Shown: positions 63,427-64,000 of the stretch, in pieces | How positions within the stretch are numbered: position 1 is the first letter of the stretch | Layout of the letters: each line of letters opens with the position of its first letter | Made by a program: the position numbers and the translations under genes | Notes under the pieces: generated by a model | Told to the model about the DNA's origin: nothing | The model's database searches: none | Seen by the model: only the letters and a program-made list of their open reading frames with translations | Assembly (NCBI GenBank): GCA_025531455.1 | Contig: JAMYHL010000061.1 | Span: forward strand, 1 to 64,000 | Origin: Apiotrichum sp. Y4204 | Lineage: Eukaryota > Basidiomycota > Tremellomycetes > Trichosporonales > Trichosporonaceae | Reading direction: 5' to 3' | Length of the DNA stretch: 64,000 nt

Positions 63427-64000
63427 TTATACGAGCCCGCCCCACGCCCCGAGACCAGCAAATACGCTCCCGAGTGCGACGATGAGGCCCTGGAAGTCAG
63501 CATAGTCAGCATAATTCACTCACGCCCCAGGTGACAGCGCCAACACCGACGCGACCAACAACCTTCCACACAAGCGCGAGCACAGCGTGGAGGAACGCAA
63601 CGAGCACCCACGCGAGCGGAAGATACCTGCTCGGATGCGGGTTCGGCGCGTACGGCGGCCACTCGGCCGCGGCAGCATCCAGTGGCGGCGCATCAGGACC
63701 GCCATGGGAGGGCTGGTGCTTGTAAATTGGCTCCGGGTCGAACCAGAAGGCCGAGAGGATGAGCGTCAGGCCGAGATTCAGAATCAGTGTATCGATGCGC
63801 CAGAGAATGTGAAGCGCAAGCGGGATGAGCTGGGGTTAGAGATGCTTAGGGAACATATTGGACGTACTGGGAACGGGAGGCCCATAACCTGTTCAAGTTC
63901 TGCGGTGAGCACGATGAATGCATTCTCCCACCCACCATGCCTTGCGCGCATGCGCTCCAGAACCAACACGCGGCGCTCAAGCTCGTCCTCGTCCTCGATC
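63427..64000 (-). CDS. membrane protein, 5' part beyond window edge
   Basis: The visible exons are 64000-63868 (incomplete at its 5' side), 63829-63524 and 63489-63427, with 38- and 34-nt introns. The frame is continuous through to TAA at 63427-63429. The first visible exon is charged and helical (EDEDELERRVLVLERMRARH). Then come two or three membrane spans: LIPLALHILWRIDTLILNLG, WVLVAFLHAVLALVWKVVG and a final GLIVALGSVFAGLGAWGGLV. A Pro-rich loop (PPLDAAAAEWPPYAPNPHP) separates the first two. I do not recognise the family. The start codon and N-terminus are outside the window. Confidence 0.65.

Noticed and set aside
63770..63790. Apparent +1 frameshift in the right-edge membrane protein gene
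   Set aside because: It came from a reading slip at a line junction; rereading the bases gives a continuous frame with an exon of 306 nt.
1..64000. CRISPR arrays, bacterial operons, insertion sequences, rRNA
   Set aside because: None seen; spliced eukaryotic genes throughout make bacterial feature types inapplicable.

Overview
The window looks like nuclear DNA of a basidiomycete yeast of the Tremellomycetes, most likely Trichosporonales (Trichosporon / Cutaneotrichosporon / Apiotrichum group). The basis is: very short GT-AG introns (many of 33-50 nt) with a CTRAY branch motif just before the AG; GC-rich codons; a complete REV1, FEN1, EMC4 and MZT1 set; a CYP55-type nitric oxide reductase (family known from Trichosporon and Fusarium); and complex I and histidine genes of fungal type. 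The genus is an inference. No bacterial operons, CRISPR arrays or rRNA are present. The only tRNA-like signal is one degenerate box-B element near 1.07 kb.

Layout. 1-3.3 kb is gene-poor and repeat-rich: an LTR-like block, GCATGC-rich sequence and degenerate tandem repeats. 3.9-9.8 kb holds three secreted-protein genes in long non-coding spacers: two ricin-B-type lectins and an NlpC/P60 cell-wall hydrolase of bacterial type. 10.8-23.1 kb is a compact housekeeping block: a DUF4246 protein, EMC4, a membrane-anchored ubiquitin protease, MZT1, a type I membrane protein and REV1. 23.9-29.4 kb is a tandem array of five intact, same-strand paralogues plus two relics of an unrecognised eight-cysteine protein with a hydrophobic C-terminus and no N-terminal signal peptide. 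It is followed by a mitochondrial-type P450nor (31.2-32.6 kb). Two diverged LTR-like repeats, at 28.07 and 32.78 kb, flank the last array member and the P450 gene.

33.3-48.5 kb is again dense: FEN1, an unknown protein, Cu/Zn superoxide dismutase, HIS1, an OCA-type pseudophosphatase, a 1209-residue protein with a C-terminal medium-chain dehydrogenase-like domain, and an F-box-like protein. 49-56.5 kb is a second run of small secreted or surface proteins (a Cys-containing secreted protein, a GPI-like protein, an Asp-rich protein and two short Kex2-site peptides). 58-64 kb returns to metabolism: an amidohydrolase, a complex I subunit, mitochondrial ribosomal protein uS11m, and the 3' part of a membrane protein that runs off the right edge.

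Functionally the window alternates between conserved housekeeping islands (DNA repair and replication, ER membrane insertion, ubiquitin removal, microtubule nucleation, mitochondrial function) and gene-poor accessory stretches carrying small, fast-evolving secreted or surface proteins. The accessory stretches also hold the repeats, pseudogenes and the probable horizontal acquisition. Exon boundaries were read by hand. In every multi-exon model except DUF4246 the spliced lengths are multiples of three and the splice sites obey GT-AG.
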